From: Ziziphus jujuba
Taxonomy: Eukaryota > Streptophyta > Magnoliopsida > Rosales > Rhamnaceae
DNA: 64,000 nucleotides
Direction of reading: 5' to 3'
NCBI RefSeq assembly: GCF_031755915.1
Contig: NC_083382.1
Location: 27,380,001 to 27,444,000 of the forward strand
Positions 53,641 through 64,000 of this stretch are shown in pieces. Positions within the stretch are counted from its first letter, which is position 1. Each line of letters starts with the position of its first letter. The notes under the pieces were generated by a model that saw only the letters and a list, made by a program, of their open reading frames with translations, searched no databases and was not told where the DNA came from. The position numbers and the translations under genes are program-made.

Positions 53641-54072
53641 GGAGAAAAAGTTGATTTGTGTAAACATAGAACAAACAGCATAATGAAATGGACTTCTCGC
53701 TGACGTGACTAAACTTGAATTTTCATATTCTTCAGTTAAGAGAGGAATTGAAAAAAGACACAAATTGTCCCTCCTTTAGTCTCTGTGTTTGTTTACACTG
53801 TTAAATTGTTTTAATAGCTAGAAAACGTAAAATGGACTAACGCTGCAAGTTTTCCTATAGTTCATGATGCAAAATATAGAAAATTGTTTGAGGGTGTAAT
53901 GTGTATAATCCAATATAGTTAAGGGTACAATAGTGTCAATATCCCTATTTAATAAAAACTGTTCCTTAGCTACTGCTTATATATAGAAGCTGTTCATTTG
54001 AAGCTTTTTTTTTTTTTTTTTGGTAGTTTATTTATTTTCTTTTATTTTTTTAGGGCCAATAAGATGGCTGGT
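53641..54072. other. Spacer before solo LTR 2
   Basis: AT-rich with a T17 run near 54006. It ends in CTGGT, the left target duplication of the next element. Confidence 0.5.
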
Positions 54073-57000
54073 TGTTAGGATCCGTCCAAAATTCCTCATC
54101 GGAACCCTAGACAAGTCCTGATCTTAGGAAAATCCTACCGGATCCTCCAATAGAAAATCCAGCAGAACCTCCCCTAAGGGTTGGACTTACCACAATTTTC
54201 CTGCACTGAAAATACACTTCTATGTACACCACCTTATTCCTCCCACATTACCACAATTTAAGTTCCACAACTTGCAGCACTTCGATAACAAATTATATAA
54301 AAGGCATATAATGGAATCAATTTAGTAAATAACCAATTAAGATATATCATCAGAGATTCTCGTCTGCCCACACCACCCACTTAGTGCTGCACATGTCAAT
54401 TTCACTTTAATATCGTGTTAAAAATATGTCAATGCGTAACATAGAAAGAAAAGTAAAACAACATCACATTAACAACAAAATAAAAACAATAACAATGTTT
54501 TAATGATACTGGTATTAATATAACTTGCCTTAGGGCTATGGCATTCCCATACATGCATTAATGTAACTTGCCCGAGGGCTATCATATAACTATACCTGCT
54601 CAAGGGCTATCTCACCTATCCAAAGGCTACCACTTGTCCGAGGACTATTATACTTGCCCGATGGCTATCTTTCTTGCCCGTAGGCTGTGATATTTATCCG
54701 AAGGTATCATATGGTAGTAGTAATAATATAATAACATCGATTAAGAATATTGGTAAGATATTAAATCACAATTAGATAACGTAACATAAATACATAAAAT
54801 TATATCTTAAAATCCATAGCATAAAATGAAATATGCACGCTCGTAATGGAGATACGTACGATACCTTCTGACATGCTACGTGATTCATGATTCCAGCTGT
54901 CGCCAGCACTTTGTTACCAATACAAACCAGGGTGGTTGCCTATATTGGTTGTCCGACCCCCTGGACTCGTAGGCAACATGGTTATGAGGCTAGCTTTACA
55001 TGGACCACATTGGTTTGCCGCCTCCGTATGGTGCGATATATACAGTATAATATCAATAATATAATATACAAATATATGTACGAAAATATAAAAATACTTG
55101 ATATATCATACTATATACCAGTGGTGCCCAAAGGTACCCAGCGTCCCGAGCATCGACTGACAGGAATTTAAAGAGAGAAACTTGTATACAGTCGCTTCGG
55201 CGTCCCGAAAGCGCCGCTGCTTAAACCGTCATCTCGGCCATAGAAGGGGGCGGCTTATGGCCAATATCAAACTTGCCTGCCCTCGGTCCGATGGCAACTC
55301 ATGGGAGATATTACAACTTGCGCGCTCATCCACATATACAGTACAGAACACTGGTACGTGTATGGGTGCATCTAAAATAAATAACCATATTTATTATTAA
55401 AATACGTAATTTTTCCAAAATTCACCGTGGGAATTATACCATTTTTTCAAATTCACCGTCCTACATTTTTCTTAAATAATACCAGCATAAATCCACCGAT
55501 AATAATATACAAATAATTTTTCCCCAAATTATAAAATCAATTAAATAATATTCCAAGGGCATAATTATATAATTTGAAACCACCAAACTTAACCAATATT
55601 TTCCTCGAAATATTTGAAGCCAAATCATGCCCAAAAATAATATTAAAATCCAAATACACTTAATTAAATGAAAACACCTTGCTCATACGTAATGAATACA
55701 ATTAAATCACAATAATAAAAATCAAGAATTCCTTAATAAACCAAATTTCCATTTAGCATCAATAAACATAATAAAATTTAAATCATAATTTCATAAAATT
55801 AGTCTTTTCCTCAATAATTCAATATAATCAATTCCGCAAACTTTCAAATTAATTCATACTAAATGTCAATAGAACCACATACAATTCCACAAATAATTAA
55901 GCATATAAAGACACATTTTATTAGCTGTCATAACTTCACAGTAACCTCCCAGTAAAGTTAACAATAATTTAACAGCAGTTTAAAATCTATAGCTTTCCAA
56001 ACTTAAGAAACATTAATTCAACCCATATTTATGTAATTCAACACAATTAGACATCATCAATATAAATAACAATTATTTAAACATCACACATACATTTTTC
56101 AGATTACCACATTAAAATAATATTATTTTATCCAAAAATGGCATCTTTCAAAATACTCAATCACAATTCACAAATAAGGTACCAAATTGAAGCTTATAAC
56201 GAAGACATCAAGAATATACCTTCAATTTGCCCCACCGCCGCTGGAGATGGCCGGAATCCCATCGGGGAGTCACGGCCGGTTTTGAACTCCACAATATCCC
56301 ACAAACGATCGAGGTTTGAGCCAATTTGAGCTTGGAAACAGACTCAAGGGGTTTAAATTGGTGGGAATGGACTGGTTGCACGGCTGATAGCCACCAGAAA
56401 ACCAGCCGACGGGGAGGAAGCCGACTGCCTGCTTTATGCGCTGATCCTGGCGCATTAGCCACTCCACCGGCAGGAGATTAAGTGGCTGAGGTCGTGCCAT
56501 TGTGGGTCGCCGGTCTGTCCAGTGTGTGTGGCCTTCTGCCATCCGCACAGTGGTCAATCGGTCGGAGATGAGGGAGGAGGAAGGTGGACCCGTCGCGGGG
56601 GGGGAGGAAGAAGAAGAAGAAGAAGAAAATCCGTGCCCCCCCGTGTTTTTCCCCCTTTTTTCCCCACGTGGGGAGAAGGAAAAAAAAAAAGAAGAAAAAA
56701 GAAAAAAGAAAAAAAGAAAAAGAAATAAAATAAAATAATTAAATACTATTAAAATAATATTATTGTATAGAATAATAATAAAATAATATGGTATTTAACC
56801 ATAGTTGACATGTGGCATCTCACCGTTATGACACATGACATCTTTTATTAAGTCACACATGGCACACTGTTCACATATTTAAAAATAATAATAAAATAAT
56901 ATTAAAATAATACTGTATTTGAAAAACTCTACAGGTCCATAACTTTCAAACCATATGTCCAAATCGGACGTGCCACTAGTCTATGAACTCGTATCGACGA

Positions 57001-57310
57001 GTACTTCACAACCATGTATGAGTCAAAGCTCAACTTTGCATGAACAAAAAGTCAACTCCAGCACCCCTTGAACAGTTTGGACCTCAACTTGTCTTGCTCA
57101 TAACTTTCAAACCGTAGCTCCGTTTTCAACGTGCTACTAGTCTATGAACTCGTGACAATGTGTACTTTTTAACGGTACCTTAGTCAATGTAAAATTTCAT
57201 CAGGAGCAAAAAGTCATCATTTGACCCCTTCTCGGTGAACGAAGGTCAAACCCGGTCAACCTTGGTCAAATTTGAGAAATTTTTGATATATTTTGGGACG
57301 GGGTGTTACA
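54073..57310 (-). mobile_element. Solo LTR (copy 2) of the same family, with target duplication
   Basis: 3,238 bp from TGTTAGGATCCGTCC to GGGACGGGGTGTTACA, flanked by CTGGT (54068-54072, 57311-57315). It shares with copy 1 the start (GGAACCCTAGACA, CCTGATC, AGGAAAA.CCTACCG), the block around GGTACCCAGCGTCCCGAG, and the end (CCATAACTTTCAAACCGTAGCTCCG, TCAACGTGC). It contains its own short repeats of CTTGCCCGAGGGCTATC-like units at 54525-54710 and a GGAAGAAGAAGAAG run near 56600. No internal coding region. Confidence 0.85.
54525..54715. repeat. Short tandem array of CTTGYCCGARGGCTATC-like units in solo LTR 2
   Basis: About eight copies of a 20-30 bp unit (TGCCTTAGGGCTATGG, TTGCCCGAGGGCTATC, CTGCTCAAGGGCTATC, CTTGTCCGAGGACTAT, CTTGCCCGATGGCTATC and so on). 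The same array is in copy 3 (61835-61995), absent or much reduced in copy 1. Confidence 0.8.
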
Positions 57311-57315
57311 CTGGT

Positions 57316-59215
57316 TGGATAATCAAACAATCCAACTTCCATCTCTATGGGAGTTTATTGATTTAGTTTTCGTATTTCTTTAATTAATCTCTTTTATGGC
57401 TGACATATAATACCAATTTTAATGAAAGTTGTTTCTTTTTGTCCAAAAAATATAGATTAGGATTCTTTCCATTTTTATAGAAATTGAGGAAATCAAATTG
57501 ATTTAAACATATGATGCTACTTGTTTCGGACAAATTTAAACCATTAGGATTTTTTTTCATAATGAATGATTTAAACAAATTTAGGAAATAAGAGAGATAG
57601 TTGAGAGTTTCTTATTTAAATCAAAATATTTTCTCATGGTTTTTTGAAAAAAAAAATGAAGTTCTCTAAATCATTAGGTTAATAAACCATAAATTTTTTG
57701 ATTCCTATAGTTCAAATTGTTCTAATTTTAGTAGCTACGATATTATTAGTTATATTAATTTTTCTATAATATAAAATTTATTTGCATACTTCTTTTTATT
57801 TCTAAAAAACAAATAACCAACATTTGATAATATTCACATTAATTTTTATTTGAAAAAGTACTTAATAATATTTTATATTATTTTTCTTCAAAAGTATTTT
57901 TTTTTAAAACATAAATATTAAAGAAATTAATCTTATTCAAGGATATTAGATCTTGTTTCCTTTTAAGTAAATGATTTGATTTAATTATAATCATTCAATA
58001 TAAATTAAACCAACATGAAATCCCCTCTCTCTATAAATAGAGAGGATCTCAATAAATAATAAGAAAGGTACTGAATTTGAAGAAGTTATTTTAAAATTAG
58101 TTACATTTAATTGGACTAAACATAAAATAGTCCAATTCAATAGATGGATATGAAATTTTAAAATGTTTTCACGAGGATATGTAAAATATGGCCTTCACTG
58201 TATCATGACATAATATTAATGCAACTGTGCGCATTGACATAACAAATAGATTATATAGAGGTCATATATAATTCTTAATTTATCTTTGACCAAAGATACA
58301 TTTTCGATGGTCATGGATTTCTGATTTAAATAATGGTTGACCATGTGATAAGTGTCAAATGTTGTCATGTCACTTTCAAGATTTTAAATTTAAATTCAAA
58401 TATTAATTATAATTTATCTAATGGTTCAATCTTTTTCCATAAGTATTTTTGACTTAATTAAATTAGGAATTTTTTGATAAAATACATACTATATATATAT
58501 ATATATATATTGTATTTTTTATTTAACTAAATTAGGAATTTTTTGATAAAATACATATATAAAAGATTCTTTAATTTCAAGAGATAATTATGCAATAAGT
58601 GTTAAATGTTGTAACGAGTCTGTTTCTTATTAGGGAATTCTTAATTTAATTAAAATTGGGATTGTTTTGTAAAATGCTTATAGGTTGATTGCATCTAAAA
58701 GAGTAAACGGGATATGACAATTTTTATAACTTGCCATGTGAGTATTTGTGATTTAGTAAAGTTAGGGATTATTTAATTAGAAAATTATTAGAGTTGTCAC
58801 ATCTCATTTAAAATTTTAGATTTAAATTTAAATATTAATTATTCTTTTATATATCAACTGGTTAAGCTTTTACATTCAGAAAGAGATTAATTATATTTCA
58901 TACCAGGAATGGAAACCAAGCGACAATTAATGATAAAAGGGATATTCTCGAGTGCATCAAATATATGATTTTATCAATTAATATTTAATAGCATATTGTT
59001 AACTCCCTACTCACATATATTGTCTTGTCAACTGATATATATTACGTACATTAGGAAACTATGCTATATATGCACTTGCCAATTTAGCAAGTCACAATTT
59101 GTTGCATCTCATATCAGTTTTTCTAATTTTAAAAATACGATTTCACAAACACTGTTTATAAAAGAGGAAACAAGGAATACTTTGTTTCCATTTTAGCGAA
59201 TTGAGAATAGAGTTA
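57316..59215. other. AT-rich spacer upstream of the MMP gene
   Basis: No gene recognised. A local duplication at about 58450-58560 (TTAGGAATTTTTTGATAAAA followed by TACATA, twice, separated by (AT)n). There are several similar AAT..TTAAATTTAAATTCAAATATTAATTAT phrases (58385, 58815), suggesting an old dispersed repeat. Confidence 0.5.
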
Positions 59216-59258
59216 TGAAATATCTTCGCTATAAAGTAAGAGAGGAAACAAGGAACAG

Positions 59259-59267
59259 TATAAATAA
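59259..59267 (+). promoter_or_regulatory. TATA box of the MMP gene
   Basis: TATAAATAA, 72 bp before the ATG, followed by a CT-rich leader (CCTCTCTCAATCAACATACC). The stretch just upstream (TAAAGTAAGAGAGGAAACAAGGAACAG) is what survives in the pseudogene at 52351. Confidence 0.75.
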
Positions 59268-59330
59268 TAGCTTTAACCTCTCTCAATCAACATACCCTCT
59301 CTCATACAGAAAAAAAGTAGAATAGTTATA

Positions 59331-60344
59331 ATGGCGGCCATTTTCACCTACTCTTTGAGAGCTTTCCTTCTCATACTCCTAACAAATCTCCCTCTTTTTG
59401 TTCTCTCAAGAACCTTGGATCATACACATACACATATACACCCGCATTCGAATCCTTTGTCTTTCAACTCTCTTCTCAGTCTAGAGGGACTAAGCAAAGG
59501 CCAAACTGCCAAAGGCATTTCCAACCTTAAACGTTACCTCAATAGGTTCGGATACCTAAACTCCGACGATGGCAAAGACTACTTCGACGAGGTTTTGGAG
59601 TCTGCGGTGAAACACTATCAGCAAAACTATAATTTGAATGTTACAGGGAAGCTTGATTATGGTACCATCAAGCAAATGGAACTTCCGCGGTGCGGAGTTC
59701 CAGATAGTGGTTTACGTGGTCATAGAATTCATACTCATGAATTCCACGATGATGATGATTCAATCATCAAGAACATTAACGGTTCTTTGTATAAATTTTT
59801 GGATGGAAATCCCAAATGGCCATCTGAAAAAACCCATCTCACATACACATTCGCATCCGCTGTTCAACCCGTCCCTTTGAACGTTCTGAGGTCGATTTCT
59901 GCTCAGGCATTTTCGGAATGGCAGCAGTATTCTCGGTTCACCTTCGAGGAAGGCCCTCTTTCGGGTTCGGATCTTACTCTGGGCTTCTTCGTTGGTGATC
60001 ATGGTGATGGTGTTCCCTTTGATGGGCCTCTTAACATCTTGGGCCATGCTTTTTCTCCTCCCGATGGTAGGTTGCACTTGGATGGAGCAGAGAGTTGGAC
60101 CGTTGACCCACCGTTGGGTAATCAAATTGACTTGTTTTGGGTGGTGTTGCATGAGATTGGACACCTTCTTGGACTGGCTCATAGTTTGGATCCGAATGCT
60201 ATTATGTATGCCCACGTTACTCCTGGAGCTTCCAGGAGAGCTTTGACTCAGGATGATATTAGTGGCATCCAAGCTTTATATTCCACCCCGCAGTACCAAC
60301 GACGTCGGATTTTTTTGAAGAATACATTTAATATATCAAAATAG
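59331..60344 (+). CDS. Plant matrix metalloproteinase (matrixin, M10A), secreted zinc endopeptidase
   Basis: A secreted zinc-dependent endopeptidase of the plant MMP family, acting in the cell wall or at the cell surface; 337 residues in one exon, as usual for plant MMPs. Order: hydrophobic signal peptide (about 1-26, AFLLILLTNLPLFVLS), His-rich stretch (HTHTHIHPHS, 31-40), peptidoglycan-binding-like propeptide (about 56-118), cysteine switch PRCGVPD (119-125, Cys121 keeps the enzyme latent), then the catalytic domain with structural metal-site motifs GDHGDGVPFDGP (222-233), zinc-binding HEIGHLLGLAHS (274-285) and the Met-turn IMY (291-293). All key residues are present. The C-terminus (QYQRRRIFLKNTFNISK) is short and basic without the hydrophobic GPI-anchor signal of many relatives, so a soluble enzyme is likely. 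Polyadenylation signal AATAAA at 60427. A dead tandem copy lies at 52351. Confidence 0.95.
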   Translation: MAAIFTYSLRAFLLILLTNLPLFVLSRTLDHTHTHIHPHSNPLSFNSLLSLEGLSKGQTAKGISNLKRYLNRFGYLNSDDGKDYFDEVLESAVKHYQQNYNLNVTGKLDYGTIKQMELPRCGVPDSGLRGHRIHTHEFHDDDDSIIKNINGSLYKFLDGNPKWPSEKTHLTYTFASAVQPVPLNVLRSISAQAFSEWQQYSRFTFEEGPLSGSDLTLGFFVGDHGDGVPFDGPLNILGHAFSPPDGRLHLDGAESWTVDPPLGNQIDLFWVVLHEIGHLLGLAHSLDPNAIMYAHVTPGASRRALTQDDISGIQALYSTPQYQRRRIFLKNTFNISK

Positions 60345-61368
60345 CAATATTGTTATCATTTATTTTGATATTGGTAATCTTTAGGATTAATTTGTTCTTA
60401 ATTTCCAAGTTTTCTTTGTTAGCTGAAATAAAATTATGAATTTTCTTTATTGAATTATTATTGAAGTAATTTTTTCCCCTGCTTTAAATTGTTTCGAATG
60501 AAATAGATTACAGAGGAAGTATAAAAAAAAAAAAAAAAAATTATAAGTAGAAAAATGTTATCTATCAATGGTAAGATTATATCATATGACAATTTAATTG
60601 ACTTCTCTTAATGATTCACTTTTCCATTTAATAGGATTTTAATATAAAAAATTAATATATAATAAAAAGCATTCAATTAGCATTTGCAAAAACTCTAAAA
60701 GTATTAACTTACAGAAATTTTTGCCCAAATTAAGGGTTAAAAATTATTCATTGTCAAATGATTTAGTAAAAGATGATATGATGTCACCATAGTATGAAAA
60801 TAAAAATAAAATAAAATAACAAAACAGATGGTCTCAAGACATGGTTCCATGTTCCCTCTCACAAACCCATATTGATGCACACGGAAAACCTATATGATGT
60901 GATAAATTTTGTGAGAATGGACGATCTATTTTTGGTCCATTATATGCAAGTTTTTCTCCACAAGAGGCTCCATTTCTTCCTTCTCATGTGCTTAACACAG
61001 CCACCTCTACCTTAATTAAAAATTATAGCTCTCTCAGTACGTTTAGAAAGATGAAGCAACGTAATATTTTTCAGATCATTTGTCTGTTTCTTCGTTAAGG
61101 AAAACAAGATTTTAGGTCATATACACAGTTCTTTCTATTTATAGTTTTTTATTACCTGTATACAAGTATATGAATCTCAGTGAATTTGAATGGAAACATC
61201 CTTGATCAGGATTTCCCAATTCTAACAAGGTAAAAAAAGCATGTAAAAGAAGATCTTACCTTTTACATTTATTTTTTTTTGGTTTTTTTTTTTTTTTAAC
61301 TCTTTCCAAATTTTTGTGATTATTTGTCAATTGAAAGGATCCAAATCCCTATATATAAATACATATTT
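60345..61368. other. 3'UTR of the MMP gene and AT-rich spacer
   Basis: AATAAA at 60427-60432 is the likely polyadenylation signal. The remainder is AT-rich with an A18 run near 60522 and T-runs near 61270. No gene recognised. Confidence 0.55.
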
Positions 61369-62519
61369 TGTCAGGACCCATCCAAGATCCTTCACCGGAA
61401 CCCTGAACAAGTCCTAATCTCAGGAAAACACCACCAAACCTTCCAATGGAAAAAGCCGATAGCATCTCCCCTAAGGAAAAGACTCACCACAAAATTTACC
61501 TGCACAAACATACATTCCTATATGGTACCACCTTACTACAATAATTTCCACAGTGGTAGCACTTCGATAATAATTTATATAAAACACATACGTATATATA
61601 TATATATATATATTTATATGCAATAGGAATAATCAACTAAATAAACAACCAATTATACCTTTAATCATTCACATCTATCCACACCACCCACTTATTACCG
61701 TACATTTCAAATATTGTGTTACAAAATATACCGATGCATAATATAGGAAGAAAAGTAAAACAATCATCTCATTAACAACAATAATAATAATAGCAATTGT
61801 TTTCATGATAAAATAGTACTAATATCATCTGCCATATTTACTCGAAGGTAATTACTTGTCCAAGGATTATCACATAATCACAGCTGTCACAAGGACTATC
61901 TCACCTGCCCAAAGGCTAGCACTTGTTCCAAGGACTATTATACTTATCAAATGGCTATCGTTCTTGTTCGTAGGCTGTGATACTTGTCCGGATATACCAT
62001 ATGATAATAATAATAATATAAATAATACTAATAATAAAAATAAAAAATAAAAAATAAAAATAAATAATGGCAATAATAAAAATAATAATAATAATCATAA
62101 TGATGATGATAATATTAGTAATAATGAAAATAATTGTAAACATAATTTTGATAAATAATAATTGTAATATTAATAACAAGAATAACATTAATAATAATAA
62201 TGACAATAAAAGCAATTAAGTATAATGTTAGAAAATCAAGTTATAAATAGATAGAATAGTACGAGGTCAAATAATATTTTAAAATTAAAAATATATTATG
62301 AAATATACACTCGTATCAGGGATACAAACGATACCCTTTAACATGCTGCACAATCCATGATTCCAGCTATCGCCGGCACCCTACTACCAATACAGTCCGG
62401 AATGATTGTCTAGATTGGCCATTCAATTCCCTGGACTTGTAGGCAACATATTTATGAGGCTTGCTCTTCATGGACTACATCGAATCACCGTCTCCGTATG
62501 ATGTGATACATACACATAT

Positions 62520-62555
<36 letters not shown>

Positions 62556-63255
62556 AAAGACACTTGATGCACATATTATATACCAGTGGTGTCCTACGGT
62601 GCACAGCATCCCAAAGCACCGTCTGACGGGAAGGTTAAAGAGAGAAATCAGCATACGGTCGCATGGCATCCCACCGTGCCGCTGCTAGCAGGCGTTCTGG
62701 CCATAGCGGGGGGTGGTTGATGCTCACAGTGCATTATATTTTGCCTACCTTCGGTCCGATGGCAACCACAGGACAACCCTATAAATCAACCTCCGCGCTA
62801 ATCATATCCACATACACCTACGCGCTAATCACATCCACAACTATAGAACACCGGTACGTGTATGATGCATCGAAAACCGATAAAAATATTTTATAATATT
62901 ATATAATATTATAAAATTTGAATTTTTATAAGATACACTTAAATTTATGCACTTCTATCAAATTTACAAAATTCCATAAATATAATCTTGATCACAACAA
63001 GTCAATATAATCAATTCCTCAAACCTACAATTCAATTTATATCGAAAATATTATCAATGAAGCCATATAAAAAGTTATATATAGATTAAATACATAAGAT
63101 TAAATACTATCCGATAAATCATATATTTTCAAATATCAAAATCTCATAAACACCGCTGGATTAAAACTTCCTTTCAAATTTATATAATTCACATATATAT
63201 AATTATATATTTTCATAAAAAAATCACACACCTCCATATATATATAAATATATAT

Positions 63256-63343
<88 letters not shown>

Positions 63344-64000
63344 TTATATATATACACCCAAAGCTTTAACGATATATATATATATATATATGTGAATATA
63401 CGTACATATATGCATCACATGTTCGTAGTACGTGTATATATGTATCAATCTATACACATGCTAATTATAATTTTTGTATAATAATTCCAATCAACATACA
63501 AGTAACCTCAAAAAAATCTATAATGATCCTTTCATACCTTCTGCTTAATATTATCAACATTGTCCACCCTAATTTGATAAAATACAAGATGAACCTGTAT
63601 TGCCTAAACTACAAATTTGGGATTTTTCATTATCTTGACAATTAATTCAAATTGATCATTTCTTTAACTCCCAACAATCATCAATAACTTAATTGTAGCA
63701 ACAATTAGTAAAAACTTGTTCAATTTCTGTCCGATTTCAGTATAAACATAACTTAGCTTCATCAATGGTAACTTTTTAAATGCTCAACTATAATTCACAT
63801 TCTAGCTACCAATTCGAAGCTTGTGGTGAGAGCAGCAAGAATATACCTTTAATTACTTCAATTGACATCGGAGGTCGCCAGAATCTTACCGTGAAGTTGC
63901 TACCAAAATGGGCTCTTGTCATATCTCGTGAATAAGCAAGATTTGAGCCAATCTGAGGTTGGAAATGGACTTAGGAGGCCCAAATTCATGGGAAAGGACC
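61369..64000 (-). mobile_element. Third copy of the large LTR family, cut by the window end
   Basis: Begins TGTCAGGACCCATCCAAG and follows copy 2 in order: GGAACCCTGAACAAGTCC, the CTTGTCC.AGG.CTATC array (61835-61995), GATTCCAGCT.TCGCC.GCACC, ATACCAGTGGTG, GGTCCGATGGCAACC, GAAGCTTGTG..GAG..CA..AAGAATATACCTT. It reaches the equivalent of about 56345 of copy 2 at base 64000. Whether it is a solo LTR or the edge of a full element cannot be decided. The (AAT/AATAAA)n-rich part 62000-62220 and microsatellites at 62525-62552 and 63245-63390 are expansions private to this copy. Confidence 0.85.
63245..63395. repeat. Compound (AC)(AT)(GT)(AT) microsatellites
   Basis: ACACAC, then AT repeats (about 63265-63290), then about 50 bp of TG repeats, then AT again. 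It could form a hairpin through the AC/GT parts. Apparent frames are artefacts. Confidence 0.95.

Noticed and set aside
56502..56738. Glu/Lys-rich frames near 56.6 kb
   Set aside because: Translation of GAA/AAG simple repeats inside solo LTR copy 2.

Overview
The window is nuclear DNA of a flowering plant, almost certainly a eudicot. It is AT-rich, with intron-containing genes, TATA boxes about 60-100 bp before start codons, long dinucleotide and trinucleotide microsatellites, and many plant-type transposons (Ty1/copia, hAT, Mutator-like, TRIM, SINE, solo LTRs). I cannot name the species. No bacterial operons, CRISPR arrays or organellar genes were seen.

Layout. 1-5180: decayed Ty1/copia element on the minus strand (gag to RNase H, cut by the window start), itself carrying a rearranged TRIM-like insert (2447-2896). 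5185-7945: AT-rich spacer. 7946-12444: hAT element with TIRs and a perfect 8-bp target duplication, whose BED/hAT transposase has a premature stop. 13224-13676: 5' fragment of the anaphase-promoting complex gene APC10. 14539-15765: small Mutator-like foldback element with a 10-bp flanking duplication. 15791-21905: a 6.1-kb imperfect palindrome with DUF1985-like coding remnants in both arms and a complete 408-bp TRIM in the left arm. 22015-24275: tandem array with a period of about 345 bp, packed with CAYGTGTC-type words. 24300-27560: spacer.

27655-34388: a two-exon gene for a 71-residue proline-rich protein whose intron holds an almost new copia element (28568-34227, LTRs identical except for one base by eye, TSD GATAT). 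35077-35679: foldback element. 37189-37440: small one-TM protein gene. 37570-51850: tandem cluster of three copies of an unrecognised small-protein family that starts MAQEYLKEY. Copy 1 is broken inside exon 1 by a 2,962-bp solo LTR, copy 2 encodes 75 residues, and copy 3 is the longest (179 residues). 52351-52641: internally deleted matrix-metalloproteinase pseudogene. 53455-53640: relic of a wall-associated-kinase-type kinase C-lobe. 54073-57310: second solo LTR of the same family (TSD CTGGT). 59331-60344: intact single-exon plant matrix metalloproteinase. 61369-64000: third copy of the LTR, cut by the window end.

Genes likely to be functional are the MMP, the 83-residue membrane protein, MAQEYLKEY copy 3 (perhaps copy 2), and the 71-residue protein if its 6.5-kb intron is spliced. 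They are not an operon and I see no shared pathway. The window is chiefly a record of tandem gene duplication followed by transposon insertion, which sorted the copies into live and dead ones. The best candidates for something undescribed are the MAQEYLKEY family, the 345-bp array and the 6.1-kb palindrome.
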